Shown here: positions 56,920 through 64,000 of the stretch, one piece after another
Layout: every line of letters begins with the position of its first letter
Numbering within the stretch: the first letter of the stretch is position 1
Assembly (NCBI GenBank): GCA_037190145.1
Contig: JBBCJU010000002.1
Location: forward strand, 434,001 to 498,000
Length of the DNA: 64,000 nucleotides
Reading direction: 5' to 3'
From: 55-13 sp037190145
GTDB lineage: Bacteria; Armatimonadota; Fimbriimonadia; Fimbriimonadales; Fimbriimonadaceae
Position numbers and translations under genes: made by a program
Notes under the pieces: generated by a model
Database searches by the model: none
The model's input: the letters and a program-made list of their open reading frames with translations, nothing else
What the model was told of the DNA's origin: nothing

Positions 56920-58737
56920 ATGCACGATTCTACGATGCCACTACGCATTGAACTCTTGGGCGGATTTGCGACGTATAGGGCATCTCAAGCTCGGCCTCTC
57001 CCGGTTCGCTCCAACTCGCGGATTTTCATCCTGCTTGCGCTGAATGCGCTCAATGACCTTCCCCGCAAGTCAATCGTCCAGACTTTGTGGCCAGAGCAAG
57101 ATACACCCTCGGCGCTAAATCGTTTGCGAGTTGCGCTGTCTGGGCTTAGAAAACTGCTTGGTGCAGCTTTGGTGGATCAAGATGGCTATGTTCGCTTGAA
57201 CCTAGACTGTGTTCAGGTTGACTATTTGACTGCCGTACAGAGACTAGAGGCACTCAAGGATGAGGTCGACGAAATCGTAGAGCTTGCTTTGTTGGAAGAA
57301 AGCTTGGGAGTGTTAGGTAAAGAGCTACTACCGAGAACGGAAGAATCTTGGCTGGATTCTCATCAGCAAGCTTGGACCTTGGTGGCTCAGCGTAGTCTGC
57401 AACGAATGAGCGATCTTGCGTTGAAGGCAAACAACCTTCCCCTTGTAGTGCAGGCATCTGAGGCTGCTTTTCAGCATGACCCATTTGATGATAGTCATTG
57501 GCAGGCATACCTCAAAGCTCGGTCAATGCTTGGTGATGCAGTGGATGCACTACGTGCTTTTACTCAAACCCAGAAAAGGTTACGCAAGACTCACGATACG
57601 GATTTCAATGATGAAACGTTGGAACTTGTTGAAGATATCAAGTTTGGTAGATGTGGGCTGAATTTCCAAACGACTCAAGTTGTCCGTCAGCGTGAGGCAG
57701 AGTATCTCTCACGTCTTGTATCGAAGGCTATAGATACAGATCCTGAGGCCGCCATGGCGGTATTTGGGATAGCGGCCGGAGGTTACGAACACACGAATTA
57801 CCCAGATACTTCCGTTCCCATTCTGGAGATGTTGGTTAAGCAATCAAATTCTCAGTCAATGAATTGGCAAAAAACCCTGTTCAATCTCCTCGTTGTAAAG
57901 AGTGGACTAAATGATTCGGCTGCTGTGTTGGAATATGGACCCCAGTTGTTAGAAGTTACCAGTGACCTTCGAATGCGCTCGCTGGCGATGGCCTACATGG
58001 CCTTTGCTTACCTTCAATTGCGAAAATATGAAGACGGCGTAAAGATCATAAATGACGCAATCGAGATTATGGAAAAGGCCGGAAGGGGGCCTGAAGCCTT
58101 CCAACTGTACACCAACAAAGCCTCTTTGCTATGGCACCAAGGATATTTTGAAGAGGCGATCAGACTGTATCAGCTTTCCGATGAAGGAGGCGACTATATT
58201 GGCGGTGAGGCTGGCGAGCGAATACGAGGAGTGAACGCGTGCAACACAGGTCTGGTGTACGTGATGATGGGTAACCTGCCCGATGCTAAAGTTCACATGG
58301 AGCGAGCCTTTGACATCTTAATGTCAATTGGATTAGAAGCTCCTCTTCCTTTACTCCTTCCATCAATGGGTTACATCCGGTTTCTTGTAGATGATGATGT
58401 AGTGGGCATTGACAATCTTATCCAAGGTCTGAAGATTGCATACCGTAGGAAACACCAACGCGGTCAACAGATTGGTTTAGACTTTGCAGCGGGAGTGTTA
58501 GTAAAAGGTGGGAATGGAGCTGTTGCAGCCTCAGTTCTTGCATACGCAAAGGTATGGAGAGAGTCTACTTCGCATTCATTTTCTACCGCAGAACAAATGA
58601 TGGTTGATCGGATTCTGGCTCAATGCAGTGAATCTCAGTTGAGTTGCAATGAATTTGAAGGTTGGACACCGCGAGAAGTTCTTAACCGAGTTATCCAGGA
58701 CTTGCGAGTCCTACACCGACAGACAGCACCCCAATAG
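56920..58737 (+). CDS. BTAD/SARP-type transcriptional regulator with TPR domain
   Basis: Residues 1-~95 form a winged-helix DNA-binding domain of the OmpR/SARP type (LRIELLGGFATYRA; then KSIVQTLWPEQDTPSALNRLRVALSGLRKLLG, core LWPEQDTPSALNRLRVALSGLRK). Residues ~100-245 are the bacterial transcriptional activator (BTAD) domain (SWLDSHQQAW, FQHDPFDDSHWQAYLKA). Residues ~270-600 are TPR-like repeats (MRSLAMAYMAFAYLQLRKYEDG). No ATPase module is present, unlike in AfsR. Such proteins activate genes after a signal sensed by the TPR part. The position facing a PEP-CTERM gene across the tandem 11-mers makes it the prime candidate to bind them. Confidence 0.88.
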   Translation: MHDSTMPLRIELLGGFATYRASQARPLPVRSNSRIFILLALNALNDLPRKSIVQTLWPEQDTPSALNRLRVALSGLRKLLGAALVDQDGYVRLNLDCVQVDYLTAVQRLEALKDEVDEIVELALLEESLGVLGKELLPRTEESWLDSHQQAWTLVAQRSLQRMSDLALKANNLPLVVQASEAAFQHDPFDDSHWQAYLKARSMLGDAVDALRAFTQTQKRLRKTHDTDFNDETLELVEDIKFGRCGLNFQTTQVVRQREAEYLSRLVSKAIDTDPEAAMAVFGIAAGGYEHTNYPDTSVPILEMLVKQSNSQSMNWQKTLFNLLVVKSGLNDSAAVLEYGPQLLEVTSDLRMRSLAMAYMAFAYLQLRKYEDGVKIINDAIEIMEKAGRGPEAFQLYTNKASLLWHQGYFEEAIRLYQLSDEGGDYIGGEAGERIRGVNACNTGLVYVMMGNLPDAKVHMERAFDILMSIGLEAPLPLLLPSMGYIRFLVDDDVVGIDNLIQGLKIAYRRKHQRGQQIGLDFAAGVLVKGGNGAVAASVLAYAKVWRESTSHSFSTAEQMMVDRILAQCSESQLSCNEFEGWTPREVLNRVIQDLRVLHRQTAPQ

Positions 58738-58775
58738 GTGCACAAATAGGGTCTGAAAACTGGTAAACCTAGCCA

Positions 58776-60626
58776 GTGCGATCATTTCGCCGCACCCTCG
58801 CCTTTCTACAACCCTATAAAGGGCGGGTTATCGTGGCGGTTCTGCTCACCCTTTTGGTGACTCTTCTCCAAATCGTGCCGCCAAAGTTGTTTCAGGTGAC
58901 GATAGATAATGGCATTAAGCCAGCTTTAGATGCGCAGCGAGATTTGCCTAAAGCTAGAGAAGTCGCTTCTGTAGAAGGGGAAGGTCAACTCCAAGCCATC
59001 GCTAGAGTTGCAAAGCTAGAAGAAAAAGAAAAGCAAGGCCCTAACGTCATCATGTGGACGGCGATTGCACTCTTTTGCGTGATCCTGCTTCGGAATGTTT
59101 TCAGCTTTGCCAATAGCTACATCCTTACTTGGATAGGCCACCGGTTTGTTTTTGATCTAAGGTTCGCCACTTGGAAGCATCTTCAGCGCCTTAGCCTTGC
59201 TTATCACAACCAAACTCAGACGGGCAAGATCATGGCTCGCGTCACGGGTGACATAGAGCTGATTCAAGGGCTGATCCAGGGCCAGCTTGTCACATTTATC
59301 AGTGATATCGTCACTCTTGTCGCGGTTATTGGAATGCTGTTCTTTCTAGAGTGGCGAATAGCGCTTTGCATTGCTGCTCTTATTCCTTTCTATGTCATCA
59401 GCTACTTGAGTTTCCTCAAGCATATTCGAGAAGTTAGCCAAGAGCAGCGGCGACTTTGGGACGAGATGCTTGGCAAACTTGCCGAAAAGATTGCCGGTAT
59501 TGGGGTCGTCAAAGCCTTTGTAAAAGAGGACTACGAAACTAAGAACTTTATGAGTTCTGTACGGGCAAAGTTTGATGTGGACATGAGGCAAGTTCACTTA
59601 AACCGAAGGTTGGGACTCGTCTCGGGCGTCATCTCCGCCATTGGCACTGGTTTAGTGTATGCCTACGGTGGTTCGTTAGTGCAGCAAGGACAACTGACAA
59701 CCGGTGTTTTGGTTGCACTTACGTTCTACATCGGTTATGTCTTTAACCCGGCCGTACGAGTAGTGGATTTCAATAACTCGCTTCAGTGGGCTTTGGCGGC
59801 TATGGATCGTGTCTTTCAAACACTTGATACTCGGCCAGAAATTGAGGACAAGCCTGAGGCTCTTCCTCTGCCAGAGATTCGAGGGCGAGTCGAATTCGAT
59901 CATGTTAGCTTCAACTATGTTGAGGGCAAGAATGCCATCGAGGATGTATCTCTTACCGTTGAACCCGGTGAAATCGTGGCGTTAGTTGGTCACAGCGGGG
60001 CAGGTAAGAGCACCTTAATGAACCTTCTCATGAGGTTTTATGATCCTTCCGCTGGACATGTTCGTGTGGATGGGCATGACCTTCGAGATATCCGTCTAGA
60101 GTCTCTTCGACGAAAGGTGGCTATGGTGGCCCAAGAGAACGTTTTGTTTAGCGTTACGATCTTGGAAAACGTTAAGTATGGCAATCCGCAAGCCTCTGAT
60201 GAAGCGGCCATAGAAGCGTGTCGAGTGGCCGATCTGCATAACTTCATCATGGAACTCCCTGATGGTTACGAGACCATGATCGGAGAGGATGGGATTAAGC
60301 TTAGCGGAGGTCAAAAGCAACGATTGGCTTTGGCTCGTGCGTTGCTTACCGACCCTGCGATTCTCATTCTCGATGATGTCACCTCAGCACTTGATGGGGA
60401 AACCGAGGCACGCGTGCAAGAAGCCTTATCAGTGGCGATGCAAGGGCGGACCACTTTCATCATTGCGCATCGCCTTTCGTCGGTCGTAGATGCTGACCGG
60501 ATCTACGTCATTGAAGACGGTCAGATTAGGGATGTTGGAACCCACGGTGAGTTGGTAGATCGCCCTGGTATCTACCACGATATCTATCGAGAGCAGTTTA
60601 AGAGTGCGCTCGAGATGTCTGCATAG
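58776..60626 (+). CDS. ABC exporter (fused membrane and ATPase domains)
   Basis: The 616-residue half-transporter has six membrane helices in the type IV exporter arrangement (residues ~15-340, with an unusually long, charged, Glu/Lys-rich first extracytoplasmic loop around residues 55-90). Its ATPase domain (~365-610) has Walker A GHSGAGKST, signature LSGGQKQR, Walker B AILILDDVTSALD and the H-loop FIIAHRLS. It acts as a homodimer on lipids, drugs or peptides; MsbA/LmrA-type is the nearest group. The Walker B aspartate is followed by Asp, not the usual catalytic Glu (ILDDVT). The start is GTG 58776. Confidence 0.92.
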   Translation: MRSFRRTLAFLQPYKGRVIVAVLLTLLVTLLQIVPPKLFQVTIDNGIKPALDAQRDLPKAREVASVEGEGQLQAIARVAKLEEKEKQGPNVIMWTAIALFCVILLRNVFSFANSYILTWIGHRFVFDLRFATWKHLQRLSLAYHNQTQTGKIMARVTGDIELIQGLIQGQLVTFISDIVTLVAVIGMLFFLEWRIALCIAALIPFYVISYLSFLKHIREVSQEQRRLWDEMLGKLAEKIAGIGVVKAFVKEDYETKNFMSSVRAKFDVDMRQVHLNRRLGLVSGVISAIGTGLVYAYGGSLVQQGQLTTGVLVALTFYIGYVFNPAVRVVDFNNSLQWALAAMDRVFQTLDTRPEIEDKPEALPLPEIRGRVEFDHVSFNYVEGKNAIEDVSLTVEPGEIVALVGHSGAGKSTLMNLLMRFYDPSAGHVRVDGHDLRDIRLESLRRKVAMVAQENVLFSVTILENVKYGNPQASDEAAIEACRVADLHNFIMELPDGYETMIGEDGIKLSGGQKQRLALARALLTDPAILILDDVTSALDGETEARVQEALSVAMQGRTTFIIAHRLSSVVDADRIYVIEDGQIRDVGTHGELVDRPGIYHDIYREQFKSALEMSA

Positions 60627-61020
60627 CGACTAAAGCCCGACTCCCGCAGAAAATGTTGTCAAGACTTTTCCAAGTGCTTGAGCTTTTGAGGCACTAGTAA
60701 TTGAAGCGGTGTTGATAGACCTTTTGGACTATCGACATACTCCCCCACCATTTGAGCCTGTTTGACATCATAGAGAACATATATGTAGACATATGATCTC
60801 ATATAGTTTACGCACGGTTCGATTTACAAAAAATGTCCAGGAAGTGTCGTTTTTTCCCAAAAATTCCCTGTATCATCTTTTCACTGAAGCCGAAACGACT
60901 AGGGAAGGCGGAAAAGCTTTGGGGGCAGGGCGGGGTGCTCTAGCCAAGTTTCAAACGGGCGGCTGACAAAAGGATTTGGAAGCCGCCCGAAGTTTTCAGA
61001 GGCGAGGGAAGTGCAAGAGG
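60627..61020. other. Intergenic region upstream of mraZ
   Basis: The 394-base gap has no supported gene. A hairpin with GATAG/CTATC arms near 60712-60737 may end the ABC exporter transcript. A perfect 9-bp stem CGGGCGGCT (60956-60964) / AGCCGCCCG (60981-60989) with a 16-base loop lies 32 bases before mraZ. G-rich GGGGG and GGGG clusters near 60920-60935 could be MraZ-type boxes but do not fit the known spacing clearly. Confidence 0.45.
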
Positions 61021-61524
61021 ATGGCGGATTCAAATACCAGGACCCCACCGCGCTTCTATGGCTACATCGAATCAGCGGTCGACGACAAGGGTCGCATTAT
61101 GATCGACAAGAAAAACCGCGAGCGTTTGGGGCGAGATTTTGTCGCCGCGATGATGCCGAATGGCTGTCTTGGTTTATACCGCGAAGAGGTCTGGCGAGAT
61201 CTGGAAGAGAAGATTTTGAGCGCGCAATCAGACAATCCGGGCTGGGAGCACTACACGCGCCTGATGGGAAAGAACGTGGCCGACGAGTTAAATTGCGATT
61301 CGGCAGGTCGCTTTGTTCTTCCGCAGCGCTTGCGAGAGAGCGCGAATCTAAAGGGCGACATAGTTCTCCATGGTGCGATCAACCGTTTGGAGCTTTGGAA
61401 TGCCGAAGAGTTCAAGCGCTACGAGATCGACCCGTACGGGTACGGCGCAGAGCGGCGGCAGTTAATAGATCGAGCCCGCAAGATGATGCGGCAAGAGGAA
61501 GATACGGAAGGCTGGGGCATTTAG
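61021..61524 (+). CDS. mraZ: Transcriptional regulator MraZ
   Basis: MraZ (167 residues) is the AbrB-fold regulator heading division clusters. FYGYIESAVDDKGRIMIDKKNRERLG carries the first DxKGR motif (VDDKGRIMI), and LNCDSAGRFVLPQRLRESANL the second (DSAGRFVLP), the two swapped-hairpin DNA-binding halves. It binds direct repeats upstream of its own gene. ATG 61021 matches the family start. It is longer than E. coli MraZ (152). rsmH begins two bases after the stop, so the dcw operon starts here. Confidence 0.95.
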   Translation: MADSNTRTPPRFYGYIESAVDDKGRIMIDKKNRERLGRDFVAAMMPNGCLGLYREEVWRDLEEKILSAQSDNPGWEHYTRLMGKNVADELNCDSAGRFVLPQRLRESANLKGDIVLHGAINRLELWNAEEFKRYEIDPYGYGAERRQLIDRARKMMRQEEDTEGWGI

Positions 61525-61526
61525 CA

Positions 61527-62420
61527 ATGGTGGAAGCCAAGCATGATCCAGTAATGCTTCGGGAGATTTTGGAGTTGCTCCCCCTTCGAGAGGGGTCGAC
61601 GGCAGTGGATGGCACACTTGGTCTGGCGGGGCATGCCAGAGAGATGATTGGCAGAATTGGGGCGACTGGGCGTTTTTTGGGCTTGGACTGGGATACGTCA
61701 ATGCTTGAGATTGCTCGAGAGAGGATTGGTGATGTTGACTCGCAAGTCGAATTAGTTCATAGCGATTATCGAGGGTTGCCGGATGAAATGAGTCGGCTTG
61801 GATGGCAGGCGGATGGCATCTTGCTTGATCTGGGTTTGAATAGTGCGCAGATAGAAGATGCGGAACGAGGAATCGCTTTTAAGGAAGTGGGGCCCCTGGA
61901 TATGCGGATGGACAGGAGTGTGGGGGAACCAGCTTCGTCAATGTTGAATCGCATGTCTCTTGATCAAATCGAAAATATTCTTTGGGAGTATGGAGACGAG
62001 AAGTGGGCGCGGGCAATCGCGAGGAAGATTGTGGAGCGGCGAAAGGAAAGCCCGCTTCGAACTACTGAAGATTTAGTGGAGTGCGTCTTGGCGGCAATTC
62101 CGGTGCGAGCAAGGGACAAGCGGATTCACCCGGCTACTCGCAGCTTTCAGGCAATAAGGATTGCGGTTAACAGGGAAATTGAAGGTTTGGAGGATGCTAT
62201 TGCAGAGATCGGTCGATGTCTAAAGCCTGGAGGAGTGTTGGCGGTTTTGAGCTACCACTCGGGTGAAGATCGAGCGGCAAAGCATGCCATGAAGGAATTG
62301 TCTGGTGAAGGGTTTGTGGAGCTTTTTAAGAAGCCTTCGCAGCCATCGCCGGAAGAGATTGCCCGAAATCCTCGCAGCAGGAGCGCGAAGTTGAGGGCAG
62401 TTCAAAGAGAGTTAGGATGA
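61527..62420 (+). CDS. rsmH: 16S rRNA (cytosine1402-N4)-methyltransferase RsmH
   Basis: RsmH (297 residues) methylates C1402 of 16S rRNA in the decoding centre. Motifs: HDPVMLREILELLP, AVDGTLGLAGHAREM (SAM site), FLGLDWDTSML, DGILLDLGLNSAQIED, PLDMRMDRS, HPATRSFQAIRIAVNREIEGLEDA (core FQAIRIAVNREIEGL) and the C-terminal NPRSRSAKLRAV. ATG 61527 follows mraZ by two bases. SHHSGEDR-type signature is present as SYHSGEDR. Confidence 0.97.
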   Translation: MVEAKHDPVMLREILELLPLREGSTAVDGTLGLAGHAREMIGRIGATGRFLGLDWDTSMLEIARERIGDVDSQVELVHSDYRGLPDEMSRLGWQADGILLDLGLNSAQIEDAERGIAFKEVGPLDMRMDRSVGEPASSMLNRMSLDQIENILWEYGDEKWARAIARKIVERRKESPLRTTEDLVECVLAAIPVRARDKRIHPATRSFQAIRIAVNREIEGLEDAIAEIGRCLKPGGVLAVLSYHSGEDRAAKHAMKELSGEGFVELFKKPSQPSPEEIARNPRSRSAKLRAVQRELG

Positions 62421-62465
62421 CAACTGGGCCAAGGAGGGCCCGCTTTAAAGAAAAAGGAGCTTAGG

Positions 62466-62840
62466 ATGAGCGCAGTACCCATTAGTAGAACACAAATCGA
62501 AACTCGGCCCAATTTGAGGGTGGTTGCTGGATCTCGCCCTTCAGCCGTTGCACAGATTGTCAGTGGATCCGTAGCGTTTGCTGCGATCGCGGTGGTTGTC
62601 TTTGGGGCAAGTAGTCTGGGTGGGCATGTTATGGTGGAGAAGGCTCGTCGAGATGGGATACGCGCAAATCAGCGATTGAGGGCTGCTATGTCTGCCCAAA
62701 CAACGCTAGCGCGTCAGATTGAAGCGTTGTCTGCAGATAAAGACCTAATCGTTTGGGCGAAGCGTAATGGCTTTGTTGCTCCGGAAGTGGCACTTAAATC
62801 GTCTGGAAATAGCCGTGTTACCATCGTCGCAAATCGATAG
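62466..62840 (+). CDS. FtsL-like small division membrane protein
   Basis: The 124-residue protein is in the position of ftsL between rsmH and ftsI. It has a short cytoplasmic N-terminus, one transmembrane segment (IVSGSVAFAAIAVVVFGAS) and an extracytoplasmic coiled coil (RLRAAMSAQTTLARQIEALSADKDLIVWA; core TLARQIEALSADKD). FtsL sequences are weakly conserved, so the assignment rests on topology and context. AAGGAG lies before ATG 62466. The next start is inside its last codons. Confidence 0.75.
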   Translation: MSAVPISRTQIETRPNLRVVAGSRPSAVAQIVSGSVAFAAIAVVVFGASSLGGHVMVEKARRDGIRANQRLRAAMSAQTTLARQIEALSADKDLIVWAKRNGFVAPEVALKSSGNSRVTIVANR

Positions 62841-64000
62841 TAGTAAAAAACGTCTCCGCCTCGTTAGCTTTGCAGCGGTGGCGTTTTTTGGTTTGGCTAT
62901 TTATAGCCAGGCCAATGTTCAGATTTTGAGCAGTAAAGAGATTAAAGCGAAAGCTGCTGAATCGAAGCGCTTTGTCGTGACTCATGTCGACTATCCAAAG
63001 CGTGGTCAAATTCTTTCGGCTGACAATCAAGTGTTAGCCCGCGATGAAGGGGTTTACGCCCTTCATATCAATTTTGACAAGGTTCCTAAAAGTCCCGGAT
63101 TCTATTTGGATTTAGGCGAGGCGGCCGGAATGTCTGGCTCAGAAATTCAAGAGTTGGCAAATCGGTCGGGTGGAGATGTTCTATGGCCAGCGCGACTTAC
63201 GGCGGAGCAGAAGAAGAAAGTAGATGCCGTGAAAACAAAATGGCGGGCGGACGGTCTTTCGGCAGACTCTTCAGGGCAACGTCTCTATCCTATGGGGGCA
63301 GCGGCGAGTTCCATCGTGGGGATTCTGGGGTCTGCTGACGTTGCGAAAGGGATTGAAAGGACACACGTGGAGCAGTTGGCAGGGATACCGGGCCGATCTA
63401 AAGGCTTGGTAGACCGGACGGGTGCCTTCTTGCCGATGCGCATGGAAGAAGAAAGCATCAAGCGAATTGACGGTGCGGATGTGGTCTTGACCATTGATCG
63501 TGATTTGCAACAAGCCGCTTTCGATTCAATCAAGCGGACTGTGGACGCCTATAAAGCCGAATCTGGCATCGCACTGGTTCTTAATCCGAAAACGGGTGAC
63601 ATCCTGGCGATGGCAAATTGGCCCACATTCGACCCAGTCACGCGCCAAGGGCCGGATGGAAAAACGGCCGACTTTAACCCCAACGTCATGGGGCACTTCG
63701 AGCCGGGGTCAACGATGAAGATTCTGACTCAGGCGAAAGCTTTGGAAGACGGAGTCGTTGGTACCGGATGGACTTGGACTTGTTCGGGCGTGCTGCAGAA
63801 AGGGCCATATCGTATTCAATGTGATAAGCACAACGGATCGCGTTCTCATGGCCCTGTGGATATGGAAAAAGCGATTGCAGTGAGCTGTAATGTCTCCGCC
63901 GCAGAATGGGCTTGCAAGATCGGCTTTGATCCTTACCATCAGTTCATAAAAGACCTCGGGCTTATGGACAAGCTGGAAGTGCCGCTTCCGAATACGAAGC
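62815..64000 (+). CDS. ftsI: Peptidoglycan transpeptidase FtsI/PBP (3' end outside window)
   Basis: This class B penicillin-binding protein cross-links septal peptidoglycan. From GTG 62815 the frame is open to the window edge (395 codons). A short cytoplasmic part, one membrane anchor (LVSFAAVAFFGLAIYS) and the dimerisation domain (YPKRGQILSADNQVLARD) come first. The transpeptidase domain follows, with the active-site SxxK as Ser-Thr-Met-Lys in FEPGSTMKI and the SxN motif as SCN. The KTG motif lies beyond the window. The start overlaps the ftsL-like gene by 26 bases, implying coupling. PBP2/SpoVD-type paralogues are alternatives, but the dcw context favours FtsI. Confidence 0.9.
   Translation, partial: MLPSSQIDSSKKRLRLVSFAAVAFFGLAIYSQANVQILSSKEIKAKAAESKRFVVTHVDYPKRGQILSADNQVLARDEGVYALHINFDKVPKSPGFYLDLGEAAGMSGSEIQELANRSGGDVLWPARLTAEQKKKVDAVKTKWRADGLSADSSGQRLYPMGAAASSIVGILGSADVAKGIERTHVEQLAGIPGRSKGLVDRTGAFLPMRMEEESIKRIDGADVVLTIDRDLQQAAFDSIKRTVDAYKAESGIALVLNPKTGDILAMANWPTFDPVTRQGPDGKTADFNPNVMGHFEPGSTMKILTQAKALEDGVVGTGWTWTCSGVLQKGPYRIQCDKHNGSRSHGPVDMEKAIAVSCNVSAAEWACKIGFDPYHQFIKDLGLMDKLEVPLPNTK

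Noticed and set aside
61011..61526. Extension of the rsmH frame back through mraZ
   Set aside because: The frame is open across mraZ by chance. The family start of RsmH (HDPVMLREIL) follows ATG 61527, and MraZ is clearly real in the other frame.

Overview
The window is a continuous stretch of bacterial chromosome of moderate GC content. It is densely packed, with short intergenic gaps, genes on both strands and frequent TTG/GTG starts. Four proteins end in a PEP-CTERM sorting signal (VPEPxT, a hydrophobic segment and an Arg-rich tail). A Kdo-activating enzyme (KdsB) and an MCE/MlaD-type lipid-transport protein imply an outer membrane. CIRCE elements precede the chaperonin genes, a mraZ-led division cluster is present, and highly expressed genes use the arginine codon CGA heavily. 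Together these fit a diderm such as Armatimonadota (Fimbriimonadia-like). That placement is inference; no rRNA is present to confirm it.

Layout. 0-6.3 kb: tail of a redoxin/TPR-like protein, a calcium-repeat gene broken by one amber codon, rplI, an MCE-domain protein and clpC. 6.3-11.9 kb: accessory zone with a PEP-CTERM protein, small lipoproteins, a methyltransferase, a RAYT (REP-associated Y1 transposase) with its palindromic REP-like repeats, and a single-polypeptide DarT-DarG fusion. 11.9-15.5 kb: groEL and groES, each with its own CIRCE, separated by two oppositely oriented genes (an unknown protein and a stand-alone GlxRS-like catalytic domain). 15.6-28 kb: metabolic and transport genes, including TauE, an alkyltransferase-like protein, threonine aldolase, a class III aminotransferase, a YyaL-DsbD-alpha fusion, an MFS transporter, a nucleotidyltransferase, kdsB and a fasciclin protein. 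28-47 kb: the str/S10/spc ribosomal block, interrupted by foreign cassettes. A lipoprotein toxin/immunity pair plus a sialidase-like gene lie between fusA and tuf. An isomerase, a DinB protein and a TPR/AAA+ pair lie between rpsJ and rplC. The block ends abruptly after rplE. 47-58.7 kb: PEP-CTERM subtilase, nadR-pnuC, an ABC-2 permease, a haem/copper monooxygenase-like protein, an SDR, a MetH lacking its B12 half, and a PEP-CTERM protein divergent from a BTAD (SARP-type) regulator. 58.8-64 kb: an ABC exporter, then mraZ-rsmH-ftsL-ftsI, the last cut by the window edge.

Main results. (1) Three of the four PEP-CTERM genes carry, 46-93 bp before their starts, the same 11-bp-phased direct repeat (CCATTAGATAG-CCATTA type). 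One copy lies in the promoter region shared with the BTAD regulator, and SARP regulators classically bind 11-bp-phased direct repeats. This suggests a PEP-CTERM regulon. (2) A DarT toxin and a DarG-type macrodomain antitoxin are joined in one protein. (3) A lipoprotein-anchored BECR-type nuclease overlaps a candidate immunity gene by ATGA inside the str cluster, recalling SitA/SitI-type lipoprotein toxins. (4) The groES/groEL operon is split, with heat-shock operators kept on both halves. (5) Hairpin-bearing spacers sit inside the ribosomal operon, including a mutually exclusive pair before rpsJ. No rRNA, tRNA or CRISPR array was recognised.
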